Assembly: GCF_003284975.1 (NCBI RefSeq)
Contig: NZ_QMEU01000018.1
Coordinates: 1-64,000 of the forward strand
Source of the DNA: Mycobacterium colombiense
GTDB lineage: Bacteria > Actinomycetota > Actinomycetes > Mycobacteriales > Mycobacteriaceae
Reading direction: 5' to 3'
Length of the DNA stretch: 64,000 bases
In this document: piece after piece, positions 37,650-49,281 of the stretch
How positions within the stretch are numbered: the first letter of the stretch is position 1
Layout: each line of letters begins with the position of its first letter
The notes under the pieces: generated by a model
The model's input: only the letters and a program-made list of their open reading frames with translations
Databases searched by the model: none
What the model was told of the DNA's origin: nothing
Translations under genes and position numbers: made by a program

Positions 37650-39074
37650 GTGTCCAAAACGTTCGTCGGGTCCCGCGTTCGCCAGCTTCGCAACGAACGC
37701 GGGTTCTCCCAGGCCGCGCTGGCTCAGATGCTGGAGATCTCACCGAGCTACCTCAACCAGATCGAGCACGACGTCCGCCCGCTGACCGTGGCCGTGCTGC
37801 TGCGCATCACCGAGGTGTTCGGGGTGGATGCGACGTTCTTCTCCTCCCAGGACGACACCCGGCTGGTCGCCGAGCTGCGTGAGGTCACCATGGACCGTGA
37901 CCTGGACATCGACGTCGACCCCACCGAGGTCGCCGAGATGGTCAGCGCCCATCCCGCGTTGGCCCGCGCGGTGGTCAACCTGCACCGGCGCTACCGGATC
38001 ACCACGGCCCAGCTCGCGGCCGCCACCGAGGAGCGGTACTCCGACGGCAGCGGCAGCGGGTCGATCACCATGCCGCACGAGGAAGTCCGCGACTACTTCT
38101 ACCAACGACAGAACTACCTGCACGAGCTGGACACCGCCGCCGAGGATCTGACCATCAAGATGCGGTTGCACCACGGGGATCTGGCGCGCGAGCTGACCCG
38201 GCGGCTCACCGAGGTGCACGGCGTGCACATCAACCGGCGGATCGATCTGGGCGACACCGTGCTGCACCGCTTCGATCCCAAAACCAAGACGCTGGAATTC
38301 AGCAACCACCTGTCGTTGGGGCAGCAGGTGTTCAAGATGGCCGCCGAACTGGCCTACCTCGAATTCGGCGATCTGATCGACACTTTGGTCGAGGAGGGCA
38401 AGTTCACCAGCGACGAGTCACACACCCTCGCCCGGCTGGGGCTGGCCAACTACTTCGCCGCGGCCACCGTGCTCCCCTACCGCCAGTTCCACGACGTCGC
38501 GGAGAATTTTCGCTACGACGTCGAGCGGCTGTCGTCGTTCTACTCGATCAGTTACGAGACCATCGCACACCGGCTTTCGACGTTGCAGCGGCCGTCGATG
38601 CGCGGCGTGCCGTTCTCGTTCGTCCGGGTCGACCGGGCCGGGAACATGTCAAAACGTCAGTCCGCCACCGGTTTCCACTTCTCCTCCAGCGGAGGCACCT
38701 GCCCGCTGTGGAATGTCTACGAGACGTTCGCCAACCCGGGCAAGATCCTGGTGCAGATCGCCCAAATGCCCGATGGCCGCAACTACATGTGGGTGGCCCG
38801 CACCGTGGAACGGCGCGCGGCCCGGTATGGTCAGCCGGGTAAGACCTTCGCGATCGGCCTGGGCTGCGAGCTTCGCCACGCGCACCGGCTGGTCTACTCG
38901 GAGGGACTCGACGTCTCGGGGGAACCAGGAACAGTGGCCACACCGATCGGCGCGGGCTGTCGGGTCTGCGAACGCGACAATTGCCCGCAGCGCGCCTTCC
39001 CCGCGCTCGGCCGCGCACTCGATCTCGACGAGCACCGCAGCACGGTGTCGCCCTACCTGGTAACGCAGCCGTGA
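37650..39074 (+). CDS. ramB: Transcription regulator RamB
   Basis: This 474-residue protein is the same length as M. tuberculosis RamB (Rv0465c). An N-terminal XRE HTH (RVRQLRNERGFSQAALAQMLEISPSYLNQIEHD) is followed by an IrrE-like middle region and a C-terminal short-chain-fatty-acid-regulator domain with a cysteine cluster (GAGCRVCERDNCPQR). It controls glyoxylate-cycle genes including icl1. The GTG is placed by the leaderless -10. Its stop overlaps the next start by 4 bases (GTGA). Confidence 0.94.
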   Translation: MSKTFVGSRVRQLRNERGFSQAALAQMLEISPSYLNQIEHDVRPLTVAVLLRITEVFGVDATFFSSQDDTRLVAELREVTMDRDLDIDVDPTEVAEMVSAHPALARAVVNLHRRYRITTAQLAAATEERYSDGSGSGSITMPHEEVRDYFYQRQNYLHELDTAAEDLTIKMRLHHGDLARELTRRLTEVHGVHINRRIDLGDTVLHRFDPKTKTLEFSNHLSLGQQVFKMAAELAYLEFGDLIDTLVEEGKFTSDESHTLARLGLANYFAAATVLPYRQFHDVAENFRYDVERLSSFYSISYETIAHRLSTLQRPSMRGVPFSFVRVDRAGNMSKRQSATGFHFSSSGGTCPLWNVYETFANPGKILVQIAQMPDGRNYMWVARTVERRAARYGQPGKTFAIGLGCELRHAHRLVYSEGLDVSGEPGTVATPIGAGCRVCERDNCPQRAFPALGRALDLDEHRSTVSPYLVTQP

Positions 39075-39631
39075 GCGCGCCGGCGAACGGCCGCATCCCG
39101 CCGGGGCGGTTCCGCGAACTGGGGCCGATCAACTGGGTGATCGCCAAGCTGGGTGCGCGCACCGTGCGAGCCCCGCAGATGCACCTGTTCACCACCCTGG
39201 GGCAGCGCCAGTTACTGTTCTGGACCTGGCTGGCCTACGGGGGCCGGCTGCTGCGCGGCAAGCTCCCGACCATCGACACCGAACTGGTGATCCTGCGCGT
39301 CGCCCACCTGCGCGCGTGCGAATACGAGTTGCAGCACCATCGCCGGATGGCGCGCACCGCCGGGCTCGACGCCGATCTGCAGGCCGCGATCTTCGCGTGG
39401 CCGCAGCGGTTGGACCCGGTCGATGCGCGCCTGACGGTGCGTCAGCAGGCGCTGCTGTCGGCGACGGACGAGTTCGTCAAGGACCGGACCGTCACCGCCG
39501 AGACCTGGCAGGCGCTGGCCGCCCACCTGGATCGGCGGCAGCTGATCGAATTCTGTTTGCTGGCAAGCCAATACGATGGTCTGGCCGCGACCATGTCAGC
39601 GCTCGAGATTCCGCTGGACCATCCGCGCTAG
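39071..39631 (+). CDS. Carboxymuconolactone decarboxylase-like protein (Rv0464c)
   Basis: This 186-residue protein is of the AhpD/CMD fold. The family helix reads ELVILRVAHLRACEYELQHHRRMARTAGL, with one cysteine only, whereas AhpD has CXXC, so a peroxidase role is doubtful. It matches Rv0464c. The GTG overlaps the ramB stop, so the two are translated together. It runs tail-to-tail into the Rv0463-like gene with no gap between the stops. Confidence 0.83.
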   Translation: MSAPANGRIPPGRFRELGPINWVIAKLGARTVRAPQMHLFTTLGQRQLLFWTWLAYGGRLLRGKLPTIDTELVILRVAHLRACEYELQHHRRMARTAGLDADLQAAIFAWPQRLDPVDARLTVRQQALLSATDEFVKDRTVTAETWQALAAHLDRRQLIEFCLLASQYDGLAATMSALEIPLDHPR

Positions 39632-39910
39632 CTACAGGTAGACGTCGGCGAGGATGGCCAGCGTCAATATCACGGGAAGCACCGGCAGCGCGAAGGCGAA
39701 CGCCGCCCACGGCCGCTTGCCCCGCCGGCGCTGCCGCAAGCCCCACAGCGCGGCGCCGACCCCAAGCACCACCGACGCCAGCAGCACCCAAGGGCCCCAG
39801 TGGCCGGCGGTCGCGTTGTCGCCGTTCGAAATGGCCAGCAGCCACAGGACATAACCGGTCGCCAGGCCACCGACGGCACCCGCGAGGGCCTGGGGGGTGA
39901 CGGTGCGCAT
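39632..39910 (-). CDS. Small membrane protein (Rv0463-like)
   Basis: This 92-residue protein has three hydrophobic segments ([64 protein letters not shown]) and a basic loop (RQRRRGKRPW). The function is unknown. It follows lpdC on the same strand and ends exactly where the convergent Rv0464c-like gene ends. Confidence 0.75.
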   Translation of the reverse strand: MRTVTPQALAGAVGGLATGYVLWLLAISNGDNATAGHWGPWVLLASVVLGVGAALWGLRQRRRGKRPWAAFAFALPVLPVILTLAILADVYL

Positions 39911-39919
39911 ATCTCTTAC

Positions 39920-41317
39920 TCAGAAATTGATCATGTGCCCGGTCAGGCCGTGGAAGCATTCCTGCAGCGCCTCGGACATGGTCGGGTGGGTGTGGACGTT
40001 GCGGGCCAGCTCTGTAGCGGTCAGGTCCCACTTCTGGGCCAGAGTCAGCTCCGGAAGCAACTCGGACACATCGTGGCCGACCAGGTGTCCACCCAGCAGC
40101 TCACCGTATTTCGCGTCGGCGATCAGCTTGACGAATCCGCTGGGGTCACCCACGCCGTGGGCCTTGCCGTTGGCGGTGAACGGAAACTTCGCCACCACCA
40201 CGTCGTGGCCCTCCTCGCGGGCCTGCTCCTCGGTGAGCCCGAAGCTGGCGACGTTGGGCTGGCAGAACGTCGCGCGCGGCATCATCCGGTAGTCACCGAG
40301 CGCCAAAGTCTCTGCGCCGGCGATGGTTTCGGCCGCCACCACGCCCTGAGCCTCGGCGACGTGGGCCAGCTGCAACTTTCCGGTGACATCGCCGATGGCG
40401 TAGATGTGCTCGATGTTGGTCCGCATGTAGTCGGTGATTCCGATGGCCTTGCGGTCGGTGAGCGCGACGCCGGCCGCCTCGAGACCGTAACCCTCGACGT
40501 TTGGCGCAAAACCGATGGCTTGCAACACCTTTGCGGCCTTGAGTTCCTGGGAGTTGCCGTCCTTGCTGACCACCACGGTCACCTCGGAGCCGTTGTCGGA
40601 GATCGACTCGACTTTGGTGCTGGTCATGATCTTGACGCCCAGCTTCTTGAACTGCCGCTCGACCTCCTTGGAGACATCGGCGTCCTCGTTTGGCAGGGCG
40701 CGCGGCAGGAACTCGACGACGGTCACGTCGACGCCGTAGTTCTTCAGCACGTAGCCGAATTCCATGCCGATCGCCCCGCAACCGGCGATGATGATCGACT
40801 CCGGCAGCTCGCGGGACAGGATCAGTTCCTCATAGGTGACCACGTTGGCCGACAGCGACGTGCCGGGGACCAGGCGGGTGCTGCTGCCGGTGGCGATGAT
40901 GGCGTTGTCGAAAGTCACCGTCTCCGTGCCGCCTTCGTTGAGCTCGACGGCGATCGTGTTGGCGTCGGTAAAGCGGCCGTAGCCATGGATTTCGGTGATC
41001 TTGTTCTTCTTCATCAGGAAGTGCACCCCGGCGACGCGGCCCTCGGCCACCTTGCGGCTGCGGTCGAACGCGACTCCGTAGTCGAAGGTCGCCTCGCCGC
41101 TGATGCCGAACGTCTTGGCCTCTTTGGTGAAGATGTGGGCGAGTTCGGCGTTGCGCAGCAGGGCCTTGGAGGGGATGCACCCGACGTTGAGGCAGACGCC
41201 ACCCCAGTACTTCGGTTCGACCACCGCGGTGCTCAGCCCCAGCTGTGCGGCACGTATGGCTGCGACATATCCGCCGGGACCGGCCCCGAGGACGACGACG
41301 TCATAGTGAGAAGTCAC
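39920..41317 (-). CDS. lpdC: Dihydrolipoamide dehydrogenase LpdC
   Basis: This 465-residue flavoprotein is E3 of the pyruvate and branched-chain keto-acid complexes and of the peroxynitrite reductase system of mycobacteria. FAD site [19 protein letters not shown]; redox disulfide [12 protein letters not shown] (Cys42 and Cys47); NAD site [16 protein letters not shown]; and the catalytic [10 protein letters not shown] near the C-terminus. It matches Rv0462. The GTG at 41317 gives the normal length. Confidence 0.97.
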   Translation of the reverse strand: MTSHYDVVVLGAGPGGYVAAIRAAQLGLSTAVVEPKYWGGVCLNVGCIPSKALLRNAELAHIFTKEAKTFGISGEATFDYGVAFDRSRKVAEGRVAGVHFLMKKNKITEIHGYGRFTDANTIAVELNEGGTETVTFDNAIIATGSSTRLVPGTSLSANVVTYEELILSRELPESIIIAGCGAIGMEFGYVLKNYGVDVTVVEFLPRALPNEDADVSKEVERQFKKLGVKIMTSTKVESISDNGSEVTVVVSKDGNSQELKAAKVLQAIGFAPNVEGYGLEAAGVALTDRKAIGITDYMRTNIEHIYAIGDVTGKLQLAHVAEAQGVVAAETIAGAETLALGDYRMMPRATFCQPNVASFGLTEEQAREEGHDVVVAKFPFTANGKAHGVGDPSGFVKLIADAKYGELLGGHLVGHDVSELLPELTLAQKWDLTATELARNVHTHPTMSEALQECFHGLTGHMINF

Positions 41318-41366
41318 GAGCCCACCCTAGTTGGCCGCGGGGTCTGGCGGCCGCCCGGGCGAGCCG

Positions 41367-41951
41367 TCAATAGGGAATGACACCGACCAGACAGTGCCCC
41401 ACTCGCTCGCAGTGGTAGTAGCCGTACAGGGGTGCCGCGGCGACCAGCGACGCGAACGGCCCGGACATCAGCGCCACCGCGAGCGCCGAGATCAGCGGCC
41501 GGCCTTCGGTCATCGCCAGCATCACCGCGCCGACGATGCACACCACCAGGTAGGCCAGGACGACGAACAGCGCCGTCGTCTTATCGGACGAGTGATACCA
41601 CCAAGAGAACAGTCCCAGCCCGATCACCGCCGCCGCGGACCACGCACCCAGCAGCACCAGGGCCAGCTTCCACCACCGAAGATAGAGATACCGGCCGGGC
41701 ACGTTGATCGGTTGGACGGGGCCGACGGGATCGGGCGACTTCTGCTCGCTACCCTCCGGCGTCAGCGTCGCGTCCGCCGTTGGTCCGGCAGCGGCCTCCG
41801 GCTCGGCCACCGCGGGGTGCTCGCCGGTGTCGTCATCGAAATCGGGCACCCAGGACTGGGTGCCGGTGTGCTCGGAGTCGTCTTCGTCATCCGAGAAGTC
41901 CGGTACGAACGCCTCGGTGCCGGGGCTCGAGGCGTCCTTGTCGTCAGCCAC
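41367..41951 (-). CDS. Membrane protein with acidic N-terminus (Rv0461-like)
   Basis: This 194-residue protein has an N-terminal ~80 residues that are acidic with two similar segments (EAFVPDFSDDEDD and QSWVPDFDDDTGE). Three to four hydrophobic helices follow (LALVLLGAWSAAAVIGLGLF, ALFVVLAYLVVCIVGAVMLA, ISALAVALMSGPFASLVAAA). The function is unknown. It overlaps the Rv0460-like stop by 8 bases and lies 49 bp before lpdC. Confidence 0.75.
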   Translation of the reverse strand: MADDKDASSPGTEAFVPDFSDDEDDSEHTGTQSWVPDFDDDTGEHPAVAEPEAAAGPTADATLTPEGSEQKSPDPVGPVQPINVPGRYLYLRWWKLALVLLGAWSAAAVIGLGLFSWWYHSSDKTTALFVVLAYLVVCIVGAVMLAMTEGRPLISALAVALMSGPFASLVAAAPLYGYYHCERVGHCLVGVIPY

Positions 41952-42222
41952 CGGCGGTCACCCGCAGCGCGACGAGCACACCGAACCAGCCCGGCGCCAC
42001 CGACAGCAGGAACGCCCCGAGCATGGTGACCCACCGGCGCCCGGAGAACAGGATCGTCGCCAGCCCCACGACGCTGGGGATGCCGGCCACCGCGGCGATG
42101 GCGACGCCCGGGCGAACGCTGGAGTGAATCGCCAGGGTGCACGCCACGCCCGCCAAAAGTCCGACCGCACTGCCGATCAGCATGGCGCTGGCCAACAGCC
42201 AGGGACGCGGAAGGGGGATCAC
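41944..42222 (-). CDS. Small membrane protein (Rv0460-like)
   Basis: This 92-residue protein has three hydrophobic segments (PWLLASAMLIGSAVGLLAGVACTLAI, GVAIAAVAGIPSVVGLATILF, MLGAFLLSVAPGWFGVLVALRV). No function is known. The GTG at 42222 is chosen from the TACAGT hexamer 7 bases upstream (42230-42235) and gives a length near that of Rv0460; upstream in-frame codons lack a signal. It is followed by the overlapping Rv0461-like gene. Confidence 0.72.
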   Translation of the reverse strand: MIPLPRPWLLASAMLIGSAVGLLAGVACTLAIHSSVRPGVAIAAVAGIPSVVGLATILFSGRRWVTMLGAFLLSVAPGWFGVLVALRVTAGG

Positions 42223-42229
42223 TTTCTCG

Positions 42230-42235
42230 ACTGTA
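42230..42235 (-). promoter_or_regulatory. Leaderless -10 element for the Rv0460-like gene
   Basis: TACAGT on the minus strand, 7 bases before the GTG. Confidence 0.5.
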
Positions 42236-42241
42236 CTGCGG

Positions 42242-42726
42242 CTACCGGCGCGGGGGGCACGTTGACGACGCCGCGTCGGCCACCACCGGACCCCGCGCCG
42301 GGGGGCGTTCACCGCGTTGGTAATCCGCACCGGTGATCACCGCCGCGGCGGCCAGGGCGGCCCGTTCGTCGTCGGTGAAGACGCGGCCGCGGGACAGGAA
42401 CCGCACCCCGTCGGGTGCCTCCAGGCTGAACCCGCCCCCGCGGCCCGGCACGACGTCGATGACCAGTTGGGTGTGCTTGTCGCGATAGTGGGCGGTGTAC
42501 TGCGGACCCGAAATCCATACCGGCACACCGTCTGTCCCGACGTCGAGGACGCCGAGCAAGACGTCGCGATCGCCGATCAGGAAATCTCCGAGCGGATAAC
42601 ACATCGGCGACGACCCATCGCAGCAGCCACCGGACTGGTGGAACATCACCGGGCCGTGGGCGGCCTGCAGCCGCGCCAGCACCTCGGCGGCCGGGGCGGT
42701 GATGACCACCCCTGGGGGCGGAACCA

Positions 42727-42727
<1 letters not shown>
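42242..42727 (-). CDS. DUF779 protein (Rv0459-like)
   Basis: This 161-residue protein of family DUF779, which typically accompanies aldehyde dehydrogenases, has a cysteine-rich block (HQSGGCCDGSSPMCYPLGDF) and GVPVWISGPQYTAHYRDKHTQLVIDVVPGRG. It may bind metal or assist the dehydrogenase; this is inferred from the constant pairing. The ATG overlaps the aldehyde dehydrogenase stop by one base (TGATG), giving tight coupling. Confidence 0.83.
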
Positions 42728-44250
<1,523 letters not shown>

Positions 44251-44348
44251 TGCCCGTCTCCTCGCTTCTCCTCTTGTAACACACCTCACACTACCGCCGC
44301 GCCCGGCCGTAGAGTGGGCGCCGAACCCACAGCATGAGGTGTTGAGCG

Positions 44349-45191
44349 ATGCCCGAAGCCAATTCGGCGGCAGACGCCTTGCGTCAATGGAATTCGGTCG
44401 CCCCGGGCTGGGACCGGTATCGGGACCGCCTCTTCTCCGATGTGCTCGCGGTGTCGGAGTGGTTGGTCGAGCAGGTCGATCCGCAGCCCGGCCAGACCGT
44501 CCTGGAGCTGGCGGCCGGCCCCGGCGAGACCGGTTTCCTCGCCGCCGCCCGGCTCGGACCGACCGGACGCCTCATCTGCAGCGACTTCGCGCCCGCGATG
44601 GTCGCGGCGGCGAGCCGCGGCGCCGCCGAGTGGGGTGTAGCCAACGTCGAATGCCGCGTCCTCGACGCACAACAGATCGACCTGCCCGACGCCAGCGTCG
44701 ACGGGGTCCTCATGCGGTTCGGGCTGATGCTGGTGCCCGAGCAGGGCCGCGCGATCGCCGAGATCCGGCGGGTGCTGCGGCAAGGCGGCCGGTGCGCCTA
44801 CGCGACGTGGGGTCCGCCGCAGGACAACCCGTGGATCTTCCAGCTCGTGGCGGCGCTGCTGCAAAACGGCGTCCCACCACCCGGTGACGCCTTCGCGCCG
44901 GGGGGCCTGTTCTCCCTGTCCACCCCCGAAACCAACCGCGCGTTGGCGGCCGCCAACGGCTTCGACGACGTCACGGTCGAACAGCTCAGCGGCGTCATGC
45001 GGTTCGACGGCCTCGACGACTACTGGGACCACGTCACGGCGGTCGCCGGACCCGTGGCGGAACTGGTCGGCTCGCTGCCCACCGGGCAAATCGAAGCCGT
45101 CCGCGCGACGCTGGCGCCGGCGGTGGCGCCGTACCAACGCGACGGCGCGCTCGAACTGCCCTGGCTGGCCACCGTCACGAGCCTCGCCTGA
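44349..45191 (+). CDS. Class I SAM-dependent methyltransferase
   Basis: This 280-residue protein has the class I fold: SAM-binding [20 protein letters not shown], then [15 protein letters not shown] and [16 protein letters not shown]. It resembles UbiE/Methyltransf_11 proteins; the substrate is unknown. GAGGTG lies about 9 bases before the ATG. It is divergent from the aldehyde dehydrogenase gene (98 bp) and followed 21 bp later by the prolyl oligopeptidase. M. tuberculosis lacks a gene at this exact place, to my knowledge. Confidence 0.82.
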   Translation: MPEANSAADALRQWNSVAPGWDRYRDRLFSDVLAVSEWLVEQVDPQPGQTVLELAAGPGETGFLAAARLGPTGRLICSDFAPAMVAAASRGAAEWGVANVECRVLDAQQIDLPDASVDGVLMRFGLMLVPEQGRAIAEIRRVLRQGGRCAYATWGPPQDNPWIFQLVAALLQNGVPPPGDAFAPGGLFSLSTPETNRALAAANGFDDVTVEQLSGVMRFDGLDDYWDHVTAVAGPVAELVGSLPTGQIEAVRATLAPAVAPYQRDGALELPWLATVTSLA

Positions 45192-45212
45192 CGGTCCGCC
45201 ACAATGGCGGTC

Positions 45213-47273
45213 ATGGCTGACGACCCATACCTGTGGCTCGAGGACATCACCAGCGACGAGGCGCTGGACTGGGTGCGGTCGCGTAACGAGCCGACACTGG
45301 CACGCTTTCGGGACGAGAATTTCGAGCGGATGCGCATCGAGGCGCTCGAGGTGCTCGACACCGACGCGCGCATCCCCTACGTGGTCCGCCGCGGCGAGTA
45401 CCTCTACAACTTCTGGCGCGATGCGGCCAACCCCCGCGGGCTGTGGCGGCGCACTACCCTGGACAGCTATCGCACCGACTCCCCGGAGTGGGACGTGCTG
45501 ATCGACGTCGACGAGCTGGGTCGGGCCGACGGCGAGAAGTGGGTGTGGGCCGGCGCGGGCGTCATCTACCCGGAATACACCCGCGCGTTGGTCAGCCTCT
45601 CCCGCGGCGGCTCCGACGCCTCCATCGTGCGCGAATTCGACATCGAGACAAGGAAATTCGTCGACGACGGGTTCGCGCTACCCGAAGCCAAGTCGCAGGT
45701 CAGCTGGGCCGATCCGGACACCGTGCTGGTCGGCACCGATTTCGGCGAGGATTCGCTGACCGACTCCGGCTATCCACGAGTGGTCAAACGGTGGCGCCGC
45801 GGCACCCCCCTCGCCGACGCCGAGACGGTCTTCGAGGGATCTCGCTCCGACGTCAACGTGGTGGCCAGCGTCAGCCGGATCCCCGGGTTCGAGCGCACCC
45901 TGATCGGCCGCGCCTTGGACTTCTGGAACGAAGAGGTCTACGAGCTGCGCGGGTCGGAAATGATCCGCATCGACGCGCCCACCGACGCCAGCGTGAGCCT
46001 GCACCGCGAGTGGCTGTTGATCGAGCTGCGCAGCGACTGGTCGTTGGGTGAGGACACCTACACCGCCGGGTCGCTGCTGGCCGCGAATTACGAGGAATTC
46101 CTTTCCGGCACAGCGCAATTGCAGGCGGTGTTCGAACCCGACGAGCACACCGCGCTCAACCACTACGCGTGGACCAAAGACCGGCTGCTGATTGTCACAC
46201 TCGCCGACGTCGCCAGCCGCGTGGCGATCGTCACGCCGCCATCGCGTGACGATCTCCTGCGCCCGGCTCCGCCACGCTTGCGATCGTCACTAGGCGACTG
46301 GCGACGCGAGCCGGTGGCCGGGATTCCCGCCGCGACCAATACCGTCGTCGTCTCCGCCGACGACACCGGCGACGAATTCTTCTTGGATTCCAGCGGATTC
46401 GACTCGCCGTCGCGGCTGATGCGCGGAACCGACGACGGCCGGCTCGAGCAGATCAAGTCCGCGCCGGCCTTCTTCGACGCCGAAAACATCTCGGTGACAC
46501 AGAACTTCGTCGCGTCGCAGGACGGCACGTCGATCCCCTATTTTGTGGTGCGCGGTCCGCAGCCCGCCGACGGGCCGGCGCCCACCCTGCTCTACGGCTA
46601 CGGCGGCTTCGAATCGTCGAACACGCCGGGCTACAGCGGGGTGCTGGGCCGGTTGTGGCTGGCCCGCGGCGGCACCTACGTCCTGGCCAACATTCGCGGC
46701 GGGGGCGAATACGGTCCCGGCTGGCACACCCAGGCGATGCGGGAGGGCCGGCACAAGGTGGCCGAGGACTTCGCCGCCGTCGCAGCCGATTTGGTGGATC
46801 GCGGCATCACCACGGTCGAGCAGCTCGGGGCGCAGGGCGGCAGCAACGGGGGCCTGCTGATGGGCATCATGTTGACGCAGTACCCAGAGCGGTTCGGCGC
46901 GCTGGTGTGCAGCGTGCCCCTGCTGGACATGAAGCGATACCACCTGCTGCTGGCCGGCGCCTCCTGGGTCGCCGAATACGGCGACCCCGACAACCCCGAT
47001 GACTGGGCATTCATCTCCGAATACTCGCCGTATCAAAACATTTCGGCGACGCGCCGTTACCCGCCGGTGCTGATGACCACCTCCACCCGCGATGACCGGG
47101 TGCACCCGGGGCATGCCCGCAAGATGACGGCAGCACTCGAGGCCGCCAGTCATCAGGTCTTCTACTACGAGAACATCGAGGGCGGGCACGCCGGCGCCGC
47201 GGACAACGAGCAGGTGGCGTTCAAGTCCGCGCTGACCTATTCGTTCCTATGGCAGACGCTCGCCCGGCCATAG
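45213..47273 (+). CDS. Prolyl oligopeptidase family serine peptidase (Rv0457c-like)
   Basis: This 686-residue protein has an N-terminal beta-propeller (~1-410) and a C-terminal alpha/beta hydrolase domain. The catalytic serine is in GAQGGSNGGLLMG, the aspartate in TTSTRDDRVHPGHA and the histidine in NIEGGHAGAADN. It matches Rv0457c. It cleaves short proline-containing peptides, probably in the cytosol; no signal peptide is visible. The ATG at 45213 (MADDPYLWLED) is preferred to the codon at 45204 by family alignment. Confidence 0.92.
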   Translation: MADDPYLWLEDITSDEALDWVRSRNEPTLARFRDENFERMRIEALEVLDTDARIPYVVRRGEYLYNFWRDAANPRGLWRRTTLDSYRTDSPEWDVLIDVDELGRADGEKWVWAGAGVIYPEYTRALVSLSRGGSDASIVREFDIETRKFVDDGFALPEAKSQVSWADPDTVLVGTDFGEDSLTDSGYPRVVKRWRRGTPLADAETVFEGSRSDVNVVASVSRIPGFERTLIGRALDFWNEEVYELRGSEMIRIDAPTDASVSLHREWLLIELRSDWSLGEDTYTAGSLLAANYEEFLSGTAQLQAVFEPDEHTALNHYAWTKDRLLIVTLADVASRVAIVTPPSRDDLLRPAPPRLRSSLGDWRREPVAGIPAATNTVVVSADDTGDEFFLDSSGFDSPSRLMRGTDDGRLEQIKSAPAFFDAENISVTQNFVASQDGTSIPYFVVRGPQPADGPAPTLLYGYGGFESSNTPGYSGVLGRLWLARGGTYVLANIRGGGEYGPGWHTQAMREGRHKVAEDFAAVAADLVDRGITTVEQLGAQGGSNGGLLMGIMLTQYPERFGALVCSVPLLDMKRYHLLLAGASWVAEYGDPDNPDDWAFISEYSPYQNISATRRYPPVLMTTSTRDDRVHPGHARKMTAALEAASHQVFYYENIEGGHAGAADNEQVAFKSALTYSFLWQTLARP

Positions 47274-47276
47274 GAT
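47271..47276 (+). promoter_or_regulatory. Leaderless -10 element for the small membrane gene
   Basis: TAGGAT begins on the peptidase stop codon and ends 7 bases before the GTG at 47284. Confidence 0.45.
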
Positions 47277-47283
47277 CGTCGAC

Positions 47284-47595
47284 GTGTCCGCGATCCAACG
47301 CATCGAACTCACCCTGCTGGCGACGGGATTGATCTTCATCCTGGCCTCGGCGGCACAGGCGCGCTATCGCTTCGTCAAGCACCGTCGCGCCGGCCGGCGA
47401 TTCTACTGGGCGACCGCGGCCATCGGCATTGTCTGCTTTGCGGTCGGGACCGGGCAACTCTGGCCGAACGGCGTGCTCGCGGCGGCGGTGTTTTCCGCCA
47501 TCGTCGCCTTCTCGGCCTACCTCACCACGCCGTACCTGAAGATCGGCGGGCGAATCTACGCGTCCTCGCCGGAGAACCGTCAGCCCGACCCATAA
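47284..47595 (+). CDS. Small membrane protein, 103 residues
   Basis: I do not recognise a family. The protein has three hydrophobic helices (ELTLLATGLIFILASAAQA, FYWATAAIGIVCFAVGTGQLW, GVLAAAVFSAIVAFSAYLTT) with basic residues between the first two, and a polar tail. The GTG is placed by the leaderless TAGGAT. It lies between the peptidase and echA2 on the same strand. Confidence 0.68.
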   Translation: MSAIQRIELTLLATGLIFILASAAQARYRFVKHRRAGRRFYWATAAIGIVCFAVGTGQLWPNGVLAAAVFSAIVAFSAYLTTPYLKIGGRIYASSPENRQPDP

Positions 47596-47602
47596 GGACG
47601 CC

Positions 47603-48514
47603 ATGCCGATCCGTGACTTCGAGACGCTGCTGTACAGGACGGCCGGCCCGGTGGCCACCATCACGCTGAACCGCCCGGACCAGCTCAACACGATCGTGCC
47701 GCCGATGCCCGACGAGATCGAGGCCGCGATCGGGCTGGCCGAGCGCGACCAAGGCATCAAGGTCATCGTGCTGCGCGGTGCGGGCCGGGCGTTCTCCGGC
47801 GGCTACGACTTCGGCGGCGGCTTCCAGCACTGGGGCGAGGCCATGATGACCGACGGGAAATGGGATCCGGGCAAGGATTTCGCGATGGTCAGCGCCCGCG
47901 AGACCGGCCCGACTCAGAAGTTCATGGCCATCTGGCGGGCGTCCAAGCCGGTGATCGCCCAGGTGCACGGCTGGTGCGTGGGCGGGGCCAGCGACTACGC
48001 GCTGTGCGCCGACCTCGTCATCGCCAGCGAGGACGCGGTGATCGGCACACCCTACAGCCGGATGTGGGGGGCGTATCTGACCGGGATGTGGCTCTACCGG
48101 CTCAGCCTGGCCAAGGCCAAGTGGCACTCGCTGACCGGCCGGCCGCTCACCGGCGTGCAGGCCGCGGAGATCGAGTTGATCAACGAGGCGGTGCCGTTCG
48201 AGCGGCTGGAGGCCCGCGTCGCCGAGATCGCCGCCGAGCTTTCGCAGATCCCGTTGTCGCAGCTGCAGGCCCAGAAGCTGATCGTCAACCAGGCCTACGA
48301 GAACATGGGGCTGGCGTCCACCCAGACGCTCGGCGGCATTCTCGACGGCCTGATGCGCAACACCCCCGACGCGCTGGCCTTCATCAAGACCGCCGAGGCC
48401 GACGGCGTGCGCGCGGCGATCGAGCGCCGCGACGGCCCGTTCGGCGACTACAGCCAGGCCCCGCCGGAGCTGCGGCCCGATCCAGAGCACGTCATCGTCC
48501 CTGATCGCGACTGA
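47603..48514 (+). CDS. echA2: Enoyl-CoA hydratase/isomerase family protein EchA2
   Basis: This 303-residue crotonase-fold protein has an N-terminal substrate block (VATITLNRPDQLNTI, FSGGYDFGGGFQHWGE) and a core block with oxyanion-hole glycines (VIAQVHGWCVGGASDYALCADLVIASEDAVIGTPYSRMWG). It matches Rv0456c. The usual catalytic glutamates are not clearly both present, so activity may differ from classical hydratases. AAGGA lies 6 bases before the ATG. Confidence 0.87.
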   Translation: MPIRDFETLLYRTAGPVATITLNRPDQLNTIVPPMPDEIEAAIGLAERDQGIKVIVLRGAGRAFSGGYDFGGGFQHWGEAMMTDGKWDPGKDFAMVSARETGPTQKFMAIWRASKPVIAQVHGWCVGGASDYALCADLVIASEDAVIGTPYSRMWGAYLTGMWLYRLSLAKAKWHSLTGRPLTGVQAAEIELINEAVPFERLEARVAEIAAELSQIPLSQLQAQKLIVNQAYENMGLASTQTLGGILDGLMRNTPDALAFIKTAEADGVRAAIERRDGPFGDYSQAPPELRPDPEHVIVPDRD

Positions 48515-48580
48515 TACTGAGATGCACTAGCCAAATCCTGGCAGTGAGCTGGGAAATGTTCCGGACGGGCCAAAAAGTGC

Positions 48581-48586
48581 TACCGT
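48581..48586 (+). promoter_or_regulatory. Leaderless -10 element for the Rv0455c-like gene
   Basis: TACCGT ends 7 bases before the ATG at 48594; no Shine-Dalgarno is visible. Confidence 0.55.
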
Positions 48587-48593
48587 AACAGCT

Positions 48594-49109
48594 ATGTCTC
48601 GGCTGAGTGCTGGCCTGCGTGCAGGCGCCGCGTTCCTTGCTCTGGGTATTACCGCTGCGATCTTTCCGTCGACCGCGGTAGCCGATTCCACGGAGGACTT
48701 CCCGGTCCCCCGCCGGATGATCAACACGACGTGTGACGCCGAGCAGATTCTGGCGGCCGCCCGCGACACCAGCCCGGTGTACTACCAGCGGTACATGATC
48801 GACTTCGATAACCACCCGAACGTCCAGCAGGCGACCATCGACAAGGCGCACTGGTTCTACTCGCTGTCACCGCAGGACCGCCGCAACTACTCCGAGAACT
48901 TCTATGCGCCGGTGTCCGACCCGCTGTGGGTGGCCTGGCCCAACCACATGAAGATCTTCTGGAACAACAAGGGCGTGGTGGCCAAGGCCACCGACATCTG
49001 CAACCAGTACCCGCCCGGCGACATGTCGGTCTGGGACTGGGCCGAGCCCACTGGTCCGCCTGGGTGGCCCGGGCCCGTCAAGGGTCGGGTCGACCCCCCA
49101 CAAGGCTAG
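48594..49109 (+). CDS. Secreted protein of the Rv0455c family (siderophore secretion factor)
   Basis: This 171-residue protein has an N-terminal signal peptide ([25 protein letters not shown]). The mature part has exactly two cysteines (NTTCDAEQ and ATDICNQY) that can form one disulfide, and a Pro/Gly-rich tail. It matches M. tuberculosis Rv0455c, shown to be needed for mycobactin/carboxymycobactin secretion together with MmpL4/MmpL5. An mmpS-mmpL operon lies about 0.6 kb away, supporting a shared role. The start is fixed by the leaderless TACCGT. Confidence 0.88.
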   Translation: MSRLSAGLRAGAAFLALGITAAIFPSTAVADSTEDFPVPRRMINTTCDAEQILAAARDTSPVYYQRYMIDFDNHPNVQQATIDKAHWFYSLSPQDRRNYSENFYAPVSDPLWVAWPNHMKIFWNNKGVVAKATDICNQYPPGDMSVWDWAEPTGPPGWPGPVKGRVDPPQG

Positions 49110-49281
49110 GGTCGGTCGAGTAAACCGGTGACGGCGCCCGGAACGGATCGTCGTCCGGCGCGTCGTCTCTTTGAGGCCTGTATCAGCACGGCCTCGACGT
49201 TGTTCGTCCCCCGATCGGGGGACATGACAATCACCCGTTGACCGGATGGTGCGTTGCGCGCCGCCGCGGGATAGTCGTGCC